The notes under the pieces were generated by a model. The model saw only the letters and a program-made list of their open reading frames with translations, ran no database searches and was not told the origin of the DNA. Both the position numbers and the translations under genes were made by a program. From Raoultibacter phocaeensis (GTDB taxonomy: Bacteria > Actinomycetota > Coriobacteriia > Coriobacteriales > Eggerthellaceae): a stretch of 64,000 bases of DNA. Below are positions 53,259-61,821 of this stretch, piece after piece (the first letter of the stretch is position 1; every line of letters begins with the position of its first letter). The DNA is taken from contig NZ_CABDUX010000002.1 in the NCBI RefSeq assembly GCF_901411515.1, positions 1,488,001-1,552,000 of the forward strand, written 5' to 3'.

Positions 53259-53639
53259 TTAGAGTTCTGCGACCCACAGCCCATGGATGTTGCAGTACTC
53301 GTATACCTTGAGCGGTTTGTCGCCCTCGGCGACGGCGAAGTCGGCCACAGGCGCATCCTCGGGGTTCAGTTCGGCGATCTGGTAGCCGTTTTCGGTAACA
53401 AGGCAGATGAACGTAATATAGTGCTCGGGCGTCATGGGATGCAGCGTGCTCCCCACTTGCACATGGACGTTCGCGCCGTCCACCTTCACGTCGGGAACAT
53501 GCTTCTCAAGCGCCGCATCGGTGGTGTTCGCGTTAAGCTCTTCCATCTTCTCGCCGCAGCATACCAGCGGCACTCCCGAATCGAACGGTTTGACAGCGAT
53601 GTTTCCGCAGTGCGTGCAGTGATAGAACGTAACGTCCAT
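53259..53639 (-). CDS. Desulfoferrodoxin (superoxide reductase, two-iron class)
   Basis: 126 residues. N-terminal desulforedoxin iron site C8, C11, C27, C28 (CTHCG ... CCGEKM), then the neelaredoxin domain with the Fe(His)4Cys centre: EKHVP (His47), [14 protein letters not shown] (His67, His73) and YCNIHG near the end; Glu45 and Lys46 are the usual active-site pair. Reduces superoxide to peroxide in the cytosol without making O2, taking electrons from rubredoxin. GGAGG precedes the ATG. It follows lgt by 38 bases. Confidence 0.96.
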   Translation of the reverse strand: MDVTFYHCTHCGNIAVKPFDSGVPLVCCGEKMEELNANTTDAALEKHVPDVKVDGANVHVQVGSTLHPMTPEHYITFICLVTENGYQIAELNPEDAPVADFAVAEGDKPLKVYEYCNIHGLWVAEL

Positions 53640-53677
53640 GGTTTCCTCCTCGGTGGGTTTTCGTCTTTTCTTATATG

Positions 53678-54511
53678 CTACTCTTTTGGTTGCAATTCTG
53701 GAAGCCCCTGCTGAGGCAGCTTCATCTTAATCGCATAAACCAACACACCGATGCCCACCACGATCAGGGGCACCGAGAGCAGCTGGCCCATGGTAAGCCA
53801 CCCGCCCCACAGATATCCTAACTGCACATCGGGCTCACGGACGAACTCGATGACAAACCGAAAACAACCGTACAGAATGAGGAACACCCCGAGAAACGTG
53901 CCGCGCGGCCGCGGAGGCAGCTTGCGCGACAAGATGAAAAGCACCGCGAACAGAAGCACGCCTTCAAGCAGCGCTTCGTAGAGCTGCGAGGGATGGCGCG
54001 GCATCATGCCGGCACTGCCGCCGAACACGACGCCCCAGGCAGCATCAGCGGGAGCACCCCAGAGCTCGCCGTTGATGAAATTGGCGCACCGTCCGAAGAA
54101 CAAGCCGAGCGGAGCGCCGATGCAACCCATGTCGGCTAACGTCAAATAGGGGATCTTCGTTATCTTCGCCGCCACGATTCCCGCGAGCAAAGCGCCTATG
54201 AGCCCCCCGTGGAAGCTCATGCCTCCATGGTTGAACGCGAGTATCTCAAGGGGGTTTTCGAGGTAGGCTCCGTTGGTGTAGAACAGTACGTAGCCGAGCC
54301 TGCCGCCGACGATGACGCCGACGATGACGCAGAGGAGTATCGTGAGCAGGGAGTCCGCATCGATGCGAACCCTCCAGCGCTTGGACACCCGATACATGAT
54401 ATAGCCTGCGCAGATGAAGCCGAGCACGTAGGCGATGCCGTACCACCTGACGACGATCGGACCGAGCGAGAACGCTATCGGGTCGAGGTTCTGGTAGATG
54501 TCGTTGAGCAT
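53678..54511 (-). CDS. lgt: Prolipoprotein diacylglyceryl transferase
   Basis: 277 residues from the ATG at 54511 (GGAGG upstream). Seven membrane helices; conserved blocks VVRWYGIAYVLGF, GGMSFHGGLIGALLAG (His region) and the Lgt signature FGRCANFINGELWG, plus RHPSQLYEALLEG. Transfers diacylglycerol to the lipobox cysteine of prelipoproteins, the first step for the lipoproteins seen at 7261, 13522, 41453 and 63865. A complete terminator hairpin ends three bases before its ribosome binding site, so transcription must read through it. Confidence 0.95.
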   Translation of the reverse strand: MLNDIYQNLDPIAFSLGPIVVRWYGIAYVLGFICAGYIMYRVSKRWRVRIDADSLLTILLCVIVGVIVGGRLGYVLFYTNGAYLENPLEILAFNHGGMSFHGGLIGALLAGIVAAKITKIPYLTLADMGCIGAPLGLFFGRCANFINGELWGAPADAAWGVVFGGSAGMMPRHPSQLYEALLEGVLLFAVLFILSRKLPPRPRGTFLGVFLILYGCFRFVIEFVREPDVQLGYLWGGWLTMGQLLSVPLIVVGIGVLVYAIKMKLPQQGLPELQPKE

Positions 54512-54523
54512 GTATCCTCCAAG

Positions 54524-54548
54524 AAAAAGCGCCGCTTTCAAGCGGCGC
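54524..54548 (-). terminator. Terminator hairpin abutting the lgt ribosome binding site
   Basis: On the minus strand GCGCCGCT-TGAA-AGCGGCGC (54529-54548) is followed by TTTTT (54528-54524), then CTT GGAGG. It is an intact Rho-independent terminator between the zinc-ribbon gene and lgt. No promoter fits between the T-tract and lgt, so it may act as an attenuator. Confidence 0.82.
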
Positions 54549-54617
54549 GACTATACACCAGTCAGCTGGACACTTCGAATTATCTTGCGTCCGGCCCGCT
54601 CGATCCCTATCGAAGCG

Positions 54618-54878
54618 CTACTGCCCCGCTCCCATGCCCGCGCCGATCTCGATCGCCGCGAACTTGACTTCTTCGCGCAGCTGCACGGGAATGCCGTGAA
54701 CCGACGAAACCTTGGCACCGCACTGCGGACAACGCAGGGAGAACAGCGCCGTATCCTTGCTGAGCACCATCATGGAATCGTACTTACATACATCGAGATC
54801 GGTGGCCCCGCATGCAGGACAGGTCAGATTGGCCGCCATCGCTCTCACATCTCCCTTCGCACGCTCGCTCTCAGTCAT
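54618..54878 (-). CDS. Small zinc-ribbon protein of unknown function
   Basis: 86 residues from the ATG at 54878 (AGGAAAGG upstream). Two cysteine pairs, CPACG (near 20) and CPQCG (near 51), form a zinc ribbon; the rest is a mixed beta core (DSMMVLSKDTALFSLR, VSSVHGIPVQLREEVKFAAIEIGAGMG). No catalytic motif. It lies in a minus-strand run with the Cys-rich and NifU-like genes and is followed by a terminator. Confidence 0.72.
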   Translation of the reverse strand: MTESERAKGDVRAMAANLTCPACGATDLDVCKYDSMMVLSKDTALFSLRCPQCGAKVSSVHGIPVQLREEVKFAAIEIGAGMGAGQ

Positions 54879-54912
54879 GTGCCTTTCCTGACATTGTAGC
54901 AGAACGTTTTCG

Positions 54913-55203
54913 TCAGAGCAGGAAACGATTGGGATTCCCTTGGCGGGAAACGTCGCTTGCGCGGTCGGCAAGCGCAGGGCCGTTCGACAGGAAGAACTCG
55001 CAGAAGCGGCATACCTCTTTGACGGAAGCCTCGTAATCGAGTTCGGGATTGAGCAAAAGCTCGAAATCGGTTGCCACTGCATGCGTTTCGCGGTGGCATG
55101 CCGCGTAATGGCAGTCGGCGGGACACGGCTCGCCCGGTTGATTGTGCGGGCACCGCGACTGCATTTCATCATCGCAACCCCGCTTCTCCCAGCACTTTGC
55201 CAT
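54913..55203 (-). CDS. Small cysteine-rich protein
   Basis: 96 residues from the ATG at 55203. Cysteines at 4, 10, 18, 27, 31, 36, 65 and 68 (CWEKRGC, RCPH, CPADC, CRFC) suggest one or two metal or Fe-S sites; no membrane segment or known domain. AAAGG lies about ten bases upstream. Position between a NifU-like gene and a zinc-ribbon gene hints at redox or metal sensing, which is inference only. Confidence 0.65.
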   Translation of the reverse strand: MAKCWEKRGCDDEMQSRCPHNQPGEPCPADCHYAACHRETHAVATDFELLLNPELDYEASVKEVCRFCEFFLSNGPALADRASDVSRQGNPNRFLL

Positions 55204-55244
55204 GACCCGCCGACCTTTCTCGTAAACTCCGTGCAAGCCGCAGG

Positions 55245-55478
55245 CTACATCGCCGGAACGACTTTGGTTACACCCGGCACGCGCTCCTTCAAGATGCGCT
55301 CGACGCCGTTTGCAAGCGTCATCTGCGACATGGGGCAACCTTTGCAGGCACCCTGCAACTCGACGGTCACGGTACCGTCTTCGGCGACATCGACGAGCGA
55401 AACGTCGCCGCCATCGGCCTGGAGGCTCGGACGGATGAGCTCGAGCACTGCGGCCACATCGTTTTTCTCTACCATAAT
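55245..55478 (-). CDS. NifU-like Fe-S scaffold domain protein
   Basis: 77 residues from the ATG at 55478. A stand-alone NifU C-terminal (Nfu) domain: LIRPSLQADGGDVSLVDV and the cluster-binding C44xxC47 in GACKGCPMSQMTL. Nfu proteins carry Fe-S clusters from the assembly machinery to target enzymes; here it would work with SufCB at the left end of the window. AGGG lies upstream of the start. The gene is 77 bases downstream of the LCP gene stop region and 41 bases before the Cys-rich gene. Confidence 0.92.
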   Translation of the reverse strand: MMVEKNDVAAVLELIRPSLQADGGDVSLVDVAEDGTVTVELQGACKGCPMSQMTLANGVERILKERVPGVTKVVPAM

Positions 55479-55555
55479 GCAATTCCCTTCTCGAAGTATG
55501 TTCCGGTCGATTGTATCACACCGCACTCAGCAAGAACCTTTGTGCGGCAAGCGGA

Positions 55556-57055
55556 CTAATTGAGCGGCTGCCAGTCTTTTCCGAGCACGACAAGCACATC
55601 GGTCTCGAACGTATAGAACCCGTTCGAAGCGATGGCACGCCCGGCTCCGAGGTCGTGCACCACCGATTCGGCTGCATCCTTGAAATCGTTGTCCTGGTAC
55701 ACCACCAGCGTCTCGTTGTACACGTACTGATCGGCGTTGCCGGTATCGGTTACCTTGTAGCCCTTCCCGACAAGCGCGTCTGACATCTGCTGAGCTCCGC
55801 CCGTAATACCCGAACCGTTGCGCACAGTGATCTCGAAGCTTGCGGGATCGACAGCAGGGCCCGCCGCAGCAGCGGGAGCAGGGTCCATCCCCGCGTCGAG
55901 CGCTTCGAGCATGGCGGTCCATTCGTCGGTCGAAGCGACGAAGTACTCGTCTCCCGTCGAAGAGCTGGTGACGTCGTATCCGGGCATGCGCACGGCATGG
56001 ACTTGGGAAAGGTCGATGCCGCGCAGCGCGTCGATCAGCGCAAGCGCGTCGGAGGCCGAGTAATCGGTTCTCACCGTTCCCGCAACGACGTCGAGCGTCG
56101 GGATGATGCTCAGCGCATTGGTATCGAGCAGCTTGCCCGCAAGCGCGAGCACGACCTTGCGCTGGTTCTCGGCGCGCACCTCGTCGCCTTCGGCGAAGTT
56201 GAGCGCCCGGGAAAGCACAAGAACGCCCTGTCCGTCGAGCGTCTGCTCGCCCGCAGGCACATACAGGTCGCCCGCGTTCGGATCGTCGACTTCCTGAGAC
56301 ACGTCGATCGTGAGGCCTCCGAGCGCATCAACCAGCTCGACGAGGCTTTCCTCGTCGGTCTTGATCACATGGGAGATGCGCGCTCCCGTATAGTTCGCTA
56401 TCGTCGAGATAAGGTAGCTATCTCCACCCATAAGCTGCGCATCGGCAATACGGTGGGTTTTGCCGTCGTTGAGCGAAACCTGCGCGTTCGCAGGCACCGA
56501 CACGAGCGAGATCTGTTTGTTTTCGGTGTCGATGCGCGCGAGCATGAGCATGTCGGGACCCTCATAGCCCGCTCCGGGCTTCGAGAACTCTCCGACGAGC
56601 AGCACGTAGGGCACCTTGCCCTCTTCAGGCGAAACGAGCGCGCTTTTCGCATCGGAATCGCCGAGGCCCATCTTGTCTGACACAGAACCGAAGTAGGCGG
56701 CAACGCCTGCCGCCCCCGCAACGCACGCGACGACGAGCACGACAACAAGCGCGATGACGATGCCCTTCGCTTTCGCCTTCCTTTGGAGGCCGCCCTGGAA
56801 ATCGCGCTGCGCGACGCGTTTCGAGTACGCCGAGTCGCTTTCGCGCGTCGACGTTGCGGGCGTGACGTGGTCGACGATGCCGCGCTTTGCCCGCGAGCTC
56901 TTACGCGGATTGGAGAATTCGACCGTACCGCTGCGCACCTTGCCTGCAGCGCGCCGCGCGCTCGCGGGATTGTGCGTCCCGATGCTCGCATTGCGGATGC
57001 GACGCGACGTGTGCTTCGAATACGATGCTGATACCTTTCTCGGCTTGTACGCCAT
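55556..57055 (-). CDS. LytR-CpsA-Psr (LCP) family cell-wall ligase with LytR_C domain
   Basis: 499 residues. A long basic cytosolic N-terminus (1-97), one membrane helix (about 98-120), an extracytoplasmic LCP domain (about 145-300; YEGPDMLMLARIDTENKQISLVSVPANAQV and RAENQRKVVLAL) and a C-terminal LytR_C domain (about 410-495; FEITVRNGSGITGGAQQMSDALVGKGY). The catalytic Arg is not in the usual RDT-type position (SVPANAQV replaces SIPRDT), so ligase activity is uncertain. LCP proteins attach teichoic acids or glycans to peptidoglycan. Lies 28 bases after murA. Confidence 0.85.
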   Translation of the reverse strand: MAYKPRKVSASYSKHTSRRIRNASIGTHNPASARRAAGKVRSGTVEFSNPRKSSRAKRGIVDHVTPATSTRESDSAYSKRVAQRDFQGGLQRKAKAKGIVIALVVVLVVACVAGAAGVAAYFGSVSDKMGLGDSDAKSALVSPEEGKVPYVLLVGEFSKPGAGYEGPDMLMLARIDTENKQISLVSVPANAQVSLNDGKTHRIADAQLMGGDSYLISTIANYTGARISHVIKTDEESLVELVDALGGLTIDVSQEVDDPNAGDLYVPAGEQTLDGQGVLVLSRALNFAEGDEVRAENQRKVVLALAGKLLDTNALSIIPTLDVVAGTVRTDYSASDALALIDALRGIDLSQVHAVRMPGYDVTSSSTGDEYFVASTDEWTAMLEALDAGMDPAPAAAAGPAVDPASFEITVRNGSGITGGAQQMSDALVGKGYKVTDTGNADQYVYNETLVVYQDNDFKDAAESVVHDLGAGRAIASNGFYTFETDVLVVLGKDWQPLN

Positions 57056-57083
57056 ACAGATCCTAACCTATCGCAGACAGACC

Positions 57084-58355
57084 CTAGGAAAGGGCCGTCC
57101 TCTCGACATCGGCGCCGAGGGAGCGCAGTTTGCCTACGTAATCCTCGTAGCCCCGGTCGATATGGGATATCTCGTGCACCTGGGTCTCGCCGTCTGCAAC
57201 GATGCCGGCCAACACGAGCGCCGCTCCGGCGCGCAAGTCGGTTGATGAAACCGGGGCACCCTGCAATCGCTCGACACCGCGCACGAGCGCATGGTGGCCC
57301 TCGATCGTGATGTCGGCGCCCATGCGGACGAGCTCGGATGCGAACATGAACCGGTTTTCGAACACGTTCTCGGAAATGACGGAGTTTCCTTCGGCGAGAG
57401 CAGCGAGCAGCATGAACTGCGCCTGCAGATCGGTCGGGAAACCCGGATGGGGAAGCGTCTGGATATCGGTTGCCCGAATGGGGCAGCTGCGCGAGACCGT
57501 TACGGAGCTTTCCCCTACCTCGACCGTACATCCCATCGCATCGAGTTTCATGAGCGCCATGCGCAGAAACGACGGATCGATGCCCTCGACGGTAACCGGC
57601 CCGCCCACAAGCGCCGCACCGGCAAGAAACGTGCCCGCCTCGATGCGATCGCCCACGGTCGTATGCTCGCACGGGTGCATCGACGCAAGCGGCACACCCT
57701 CGATTTCGATGATCGACGATCCGCCGCCCGAAATGCTCGCCCCCATGGAGTTGAGCATGTTCACCAAATCCACGATCTCGGGCTCGCGCGCGGCATTCTC
57801 AATGACGGTCGTACCTTCGGCCACAACCGAAGCCATGACCATGTTCTCGGTCGCACCGACGCTGGGAAACTCGAGTACGACGTGCGCCCCGTGAAGGCCG
57901 TTAGGCGTAGTTGCCTCAAGAAACCCGTGATCGATTTCGAAATGGACGCCGAGCGCCTCAAGCCCGATCATGTGCATGTCGATCTTGCGTGCGCCGATCT
58001 GGCATCCGCCCGGCATGGCAACGCGCGCCCTGCCGAACCGGCCGATGAGCGGTCCGAGCACCGAGATGCTCGCCCGCATCTTGGAAACGAGCTCGTAGGG
58101 CGTCTCGCAGCGGGAAATGGCAGTCGTATCGATGACGAGCGTATGGCCGTCGCGCTCGACGGTCGCTCCGAGCTTTCGAATGACGTCTGCCATGATGTTG
58201 ATGTCGGAGATGAGGGGCACGTTGTGCACCACCGAGACGCCCTGGCCGAGAATCGCCGCCGCGATGAGCTTGAGCGCCGAATTCTTCGCACCCGAAACGG
58301 ACACGGTTCCTGCAAACGTCGAGTTCCCCCTGACGATGATTATTTCCTCTGGCAT
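57084..58355 (-). CDS. murA: UDP-N-acetylglucosamine 1-carboxyvinyltransferase
   Basis: 423 residues, standard size. Opens with IIIVRGNSTFAGTVSVSGAKNSALKLIAAAIL (substrate-binding SGAKNxAL block), and has the active-site loop RVAMPGGCQIGARKIDMH with the catalytic Cys that reacts with fosfomycin, EIVDLVNMLNSMGA, and the C-terminal RAGAALVLAGIVADGET. Adds enolpyruvate from PEP to UDP-GlcNAc, the first step of peptidoglycan synthesis. Presence of Cys rather than Asp predicts fosfomycin sensitivity of the enzyme. Confidence 0.96.
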   Translation of the reverse strand: MPEEIIIVRGNSTFAGTVSVSGAKNSALKLIAAAILGQGVSVVHNVPLISDINIMADVIRKLGATVERDGHTLVIDTTAISRCETPYELVSKMRASISVLGPLIGRFGRARVAMPGGCQIGARKIDMHMIGLEALGVHFEIDHGFLEATTPNGLHGAHVVLEFPSVGATENMVMASVVAEGTTVIENAAREPEIVDLVNMLNSMGASISGGGSSIIEIEGVPLASMHPCEHTTVGDRIEAGTFLAGAALVGGPVTVEGIDPSFLRMALMKLDAMGCTVEVGESSVTVSRSCPIRATDIQTLPHPGFPTDLQAQFMLLAALAEGNSVISENVFENRFMFASELVRMGADITIEGHHALVRGVERLQGAPVSSTDLRAGAALVLAGIVADGETQVHEISHIDRGYEDYVGKLRSLGADVERTALS

Positions 58356-58532
58356 AACCCGTCTTTCTGCTCGGATACGTCCCCCTCACGATAAAAGAAG
58401 CCGCTGCCTTTGGCATGCCCTACCATCGAACATCCATAACGTTAGCAGAAGGATACGACGAGGGTTCAACGCGCGGTTTGGGCACACGCCGCCGGAGGCG
58501 GGCCGTGCTCCGCGGTCGTTCGAGCGGCAAAG

Positions 58533-58565
58533 CAAAGCGCCGACAGCACAACGGCCGCCGGCGCT
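58533..58565 (-). terminator. Putative terminator after tsf
   Basis: Minus-strand AGCGCCG (58565-58559) pairs with CGGCGCT (58542-58536) and is followed by TTGCTTTG; it lies 25 bases past the tsf stop. Large loop and a weak T-tract, hence moderate confidence. Confidence 0.5.
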
Positions 58566-58589
58566 CGGTTCGACGCGTATGCGCGAAGT

Positions 58590-59456
58590 TTATTCGGCCT
58601 CGCCCAAAACGAAACGGATGAAGCTCTTGATCGCGATCGAGCCGCCCAGGTTCTTGGCGACTTCGGCGGTGTACTCGGACACGCTCTGATCGGGGTTCTT
58701 CACGTATGCCTGCTCGGTCAGCGTGTTCTCCTTGAAGAACTTCTCCAAACGACCGGTCGCCATCTTCTCCTGGATGGCCTCGGGCTTGCCGGACTCGGCA
58801 GCTTGAGCCATGTAGATGGCCTTCTCGTGCTCGATGACGGCAGGATCGACCGCATCGCGGTTCGCCGCAACGGGGCACGCGGCTGCTACCTGCATGGCGA
58901 CATCGCGGCCGTACTGAGCGAACTCGGAGGACGCGGGATCGATGCCCTCGACGTCGAATTCCACAAGCACGCCGATCTTGCCGCCGCCGTGGATGTAAGA
59001 CGAAACAGCGCCCGCCTCGGCAACTGCAAAACGGGAGAGCTGGATGTTCTCGCCGAGCGTGTGGATGGCGTCGGTAACAACTTCCTCCACCGTCTCGCCG
59101 TCGGCATCGGCGGCCTTGAGCGCATCGAGATCGGCGGGCTTGGCGGCAAGCGCGGCCTTGGCGATCTTCTCGGCGTAGGCTTTGAACTTGTCGTTGATGC
59201 CCACGAAGTCGGTTTCGCAGTTGAGCTCGATGACGGCGCCCGAAGTGCAGTCATCGGAGACGACGGCCATAACGGTGCCCTCGTTGGTGGCGCGGCCGGC
59301 CTTCTTGGCGACGGCGGCGAGCCCGCGGGTGCGCAGGACATCGACTGCCTTCTCGATCTCGCCTTCGGCCTCGACGAGCGCCTTTTTGCACTCCATCATG
59401 CCGGCGCCGGTCATCTCGCGGAGCTCTTTGACCATAGAAGCTGTGATGTCAGCCAT
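58590..59456 (-). CDS. tsf: Translation elongation factor Ts
   Basis: 288 residues from the ATG at 59456 (AAAGGA upstream). ITASMVKELREMTGAGMMECKKALVEAEG is the N-terminal domain, NCETDFVGINDKFKAYAEKIA the conserved TDFV loop that contacts EF-Tu, and the coiled part is present. It catalyses GDP release from EF-Tu. Located 144 bases after rpsB, the universal rpsB-tsf order; a small 8-bp hairpin ATGCCGAC-GTT-GTCGGCAT (59527-59545) lies between, possibly to lower tsf transcription. Confidence 0.97.
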   Translation of the reverse strand: MADITASMVKELREMTGAGMMECKKALVEAEGEIEKAVDVLRTRGLAAVAKKAGRATNEGTVMAVVSDDCTSGAVIELNCETDFVGINDKFKAYAEKIAKAALAAKPADLDALKAADADGETVEEVVTDAIHTLGENIQLSRFAVAEAGAVSSYIHGGGKIGVLVEFDVEGIDPASSEFAQYGRDVAMQVAAACPVAANRDAVDPAVIEHEKAIYMAQAAESGKPEAIQEKMATGRLEKFFKENTLTEQAYVKNPDQSVSEYTAEVAKNLGGSIAIKSFIRFVLGEAE

Positions 59457-59600
59457 GGTGGTTCCTTTCTCGATCAAGCGGTTGCGCGGGCCGCGCCCGC
59501 GCTGAGTCGTATCGTTTCAGTCGTTCATGCCGACGTTGTCGGCATACGCAGTTCGGTCTGCATCCGCAAGGCGAACGCAGCCCCGTCGCGAAAAGCGCGC

Positions 59601-60518
59601 TTATTCCGCAGCCTTCTCCTCGGCGTCGGCCTCAGCCGCAGCGGCATCGACGACGGCCTCGACAGCAGCCTCGATGGCGGCCTCGGCAACAACCTCGTCG
59701 GCAGCGGCCTTCTCGACGGCCTGGGCGGCCTCGGTCTCGGCGATGGCGGCAACCGCCTGAGCTTCGACGGCAGCGGCAGCGGCATCGTCGGCTGCGGGCG
59801 CTTCTGCGTCACCTGCCATGTCGGCAACCGTCACCGGCACAACACCGCCGGCGATAACGGCATCGGCGATGAATTCGGAGAGCAAGCGCACCGAACGGAT
59901 GGCGTCGTCGTTGGCCGGGATGCCGAAATCAACATCATCGGGATCGCAGTTGGTATCGAGCGTACCCACAACCGGGATGTTGAGACGACGGGCCTCGTGG
60001 ATGGCGATGGCCTCGCGGTTGGTGTCGATCACGAACACGGCCTCGGGAACCTTCTTCATATTGCGGATGCCGTTCAGGTTGGTCTGCAGCTTGGCGAGCT
60101 CTTTGCGAAGCAGGATCTGCTCCTTTTTGGGCAGAAGCTCCATGCGGCCGTCGGCCTCCATGGCCTCGAGCTCCTCCATGCGAGTCACGCGCGAACGGAT
60201 GGTCACGAAGTTCGTGAGCATACCGCCGAGCCAACGAGCGTTCACGTACGGCATGCCACAGCGGTTCGCCGCATCGGCAACGGCCTCCTGAGCCTGCTTC
60301 TTCGTACCCACGAACAGCACGGTGCCGCCCTTGCGCGCGGTTTCAGAAATGAACGTGTAGGCCTTGTCGAGACCGAACAGGGTCTGCTTGAGATCGATGA
60401 TGTAGATATCCCCGCGGCTGCCGAAGATATACGGCTTCATCTTGGGGTTCCAACGGCGCGTCTGATGGCCGAAGTGGCTGCCCGCATCGAGCAGCGAAGT
60501 AATGCTGACCTTAGTCAT
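59601..60518 (-). CDS. rpsB: Ribosomal protein S2 with Ala/Glu-rich tail
   Basis: 305 residues from the ATG at 60518 (GGAGAG upstream); typical S2 is about 240. Core blocks [59 protein letters not shown] and [23 protein letters not shown] are intact. From about residue 235 the chain is almost only Ala, Glu, Asp and Val, an acidic disordered or helical tail of 70 residues. First gene of rpsB-tsf, with a promoter at 60632-60659. Confidence 0.97.
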   Translation of the reverse strand: MTKVSITSLLDAGSHFGHQTRRWNPKMKPYIFGSRGDIYIIDLKQTLFGLDKAYTFISETARKGGTVLFVGTKKQAQEAVADAANRCGMPYVNARWLGGMLTNFVTIRSRVTRMEELEAMEADGRMELLPKKEQILLRKELAKLQTNLNGIRNMKKVPEAVFVIDTNREAIAIHEARRLNIPVVGTLDTNCDPDDVDFGIPANDDAIRSVRLLSEFIADAVIAGGVVPVTVADMAGDAEAPAADDAAAAAVEAQAVAAIAETEAAQAVEKAAADEVVAEAAIEAAVEAVVDAAAAEADAEEKAAE

Positions 60519-60631
60519 GTTCTCTCCATTCGTTAATCCTCTGCGCATGGTCTTCCCCAGTCCCGCAGCCTTTTTCGGTTGGCCACTGGCGGTGCCGGGT
60601 CGCACACGCATGTGTAATTAGAAACTTGCAA

Positions 60632-60659
60632 AGTATACCACCGATTGTAAGGAATGCAA
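60632..60659 (-). promoter_or_regulatory. rpsB-tsf promoter
   Basis: Minus-strand TTGCAT (60654-60659) and TATACT (60632-60637) are 16 bases apart, the -10 preceded by GTGG. The leader to rpsB is about 105 bases. CTTGCA and TGCAAG flank the promoter as a short inverted repeat. The rest of 60519-60829 has no gene. Confidence 0.65.
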
Positions 60660-60698
60660 GAGCGAGTCTTAATTCCAAATTCCGAATCCCAAGCCCCA

Positions 60699-60718
60699 AG
60701 TCACAAGTCACAAGTCGC
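60699..60718. repeat. Short tandem repeat CAAGTCA
   Basis: Nearly three copies of the 7-bp unit CAAGTCA stand in a low-complexity stretch between the small ORF and the rpsB promoter; flanking GAGCGA (60663) and TCGCTC (60717) could close a hairpin. Confidence 0.6.
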
Positions 60719-60829
60719 TCCGATTTTAGGCCTTGGAAACGCTGTGGGATTCCCTTATACTAACGGTCGAGCCGCACGGAGTTGGTTCCTCCGCACGGCT
60801 CTCGGATCGCTTCGGCGGTTCGGGTTGGT

Positions 60830-60952
60830 TTAGTGCTCCTTGTCCGGCTCTTCGTCGGACGGGAGCTTTTCTATTTTGTCGATGACGAAGTCAACGACCC
60901 GCAAGATAAGCCCGATAAGAGCGATAAGAACCTGCCAAACTTCAACCTTCAT
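60830..60952 (-). CDS. 40-residue single-helix membrane protein
   Basis: Reading minus from the ATG at 60952 gives 40 residues: a hydrophobic helix of about 25 residues (VWQVLIALIGLILRVVDFVI) followed by a charged tail ending in Pro/Glu/Asp/Lys (DKIEKLPSDEEPDKEH). GAAGGGG stands about nine bases upstream. Size, composition and clean charge distribution suggest a real small protein such as a toxin-like or regulatory membrane peptide, but there is no homologue I recognise. Downstream a 12-bp stem (60769-60780 / 60790-60801) with two G-U pairs on the minus strand (C-A on plus) supports transcription in this direction. Confidence 0.6.
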   Translation of the reverse strand: MKVEVWQVLIALIGLILRVVDFVIDKIEKLPSDEEPDKEH

Positions 60953-61136
60953 AGGCGCCACCCCTTCCTGAGTATCTAGAATTCAGAAAATGGCCGGCAC
61001 GTTTCCCGCGCGGGCTGCACCCCAACATCCTGTATCATGGGAGAAAACGAAACGGCATACAAAAGCGGGCGTTCGCGGCGGCGCAGACGCGAGGGCACCC
61101 GTCGAACGAGAAGCCGCATACGGAAGAGGACATCCC

Positions 61137-61718
61137 ATGAACTACAACCTGGCAGCATTCACGGCGGCGTACGGCACATCCGAGCAGCTTCCCCCTTCAG
61201 TCCACCCCGAAGTCGCGTTCGCCGGGCGCTCGAACGTGGGCAAATCCTCGCTTCTCAACAAGCTCTTCAACCGCAAGGCGCTTGCAAAGGTCTCATCGGT
61301 GCCGGGCAAAACCTCCACCATCAACTTCTTCTCGGTCGAAGGCGTCGATTTCGTCGATTTACCGGGATACGGGTATGCCAAAGTGGCGAAGTCGGAGAAG
61401 GCGCGCTGGTCGGAGCTTATCGAAGGCTACTTCAACCAGGAACGCTCGCTCGCACTCGTCGTCTCGCTCATCGACATACGCCATCCGGCAACCGACCTCG
61501 ATACGGGCATGGTCGAGTTTCTATCAAAAGCCGATCTTCCCTTCGTACTAGCGCTCACCAAAGCCGATAAGCTCTCGAACATGCAGCGACAAAAGCAGGT
61601 GGCTGCGCTTCGCAAGCAGCTGAGGCTTCCGAAGGATCAGACGGTCATCCCCTGTTCGGCGGAAAAGGGCATCGGCATCGACGAGCTGCGCAAACACATC
61701 GAAAACGCCGTATCGTAG
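61137..61718 (+). CDS. engB: Ribosome biogenesis GTPase EngB (YihA/YsxC)
   Basis: 193 residues from the ATG at 61137 (AGAGGA upstream); the open frame extends 49 codons further without a site. TRAFAC GTPase motifs: G1 GRSNVGKSS, G2 KTSTINFF, G3 DLPGYGYAKV, G4 LTKADKL and G5 SAEKG. Essential in many bacteria for late assembly of the large ribosomal subunit. Single gene, convergent with the LuxR-type regulator. Confidence 0.95.
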   Translation: MNYNLAAFTAAYGTSEQLPPSVHPEVAFAGRSNVGKSSLLNKLFNRKALAKVSSVPGKTSTINFFSVEGVDFVDLPGYGYAKVAKSEKARWSELIEGYFNQERSLALVVSLIDIRHPATDLDTGMVEFLSKADLPFVLALTKADKLSNMQRQKQVAALRKQLRLPKDQTVIPCSAEKGIGIDELRKHIENAVS

Positions 61719-61821
61719 CAGCGCTCTACACAAAACGCAGCTTCGAGCGGACCCCAGATGCACCCAACCAGCGGATAAGCAGGGCACACGTGCGCGCCAC
61801 GAAGAAACCTCGGAGCTCGCC

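Noticed and set aside
58803-60536. Plus-strand open frame of 577 codons
   Set aside because: Antisense to tsf and rpsB.
60782-60979. Plus-strand 65-codon frame
   Set aside because: Overlaps the better supported minus-strand 40-residue membrane ORF and has no ribosome binding site.
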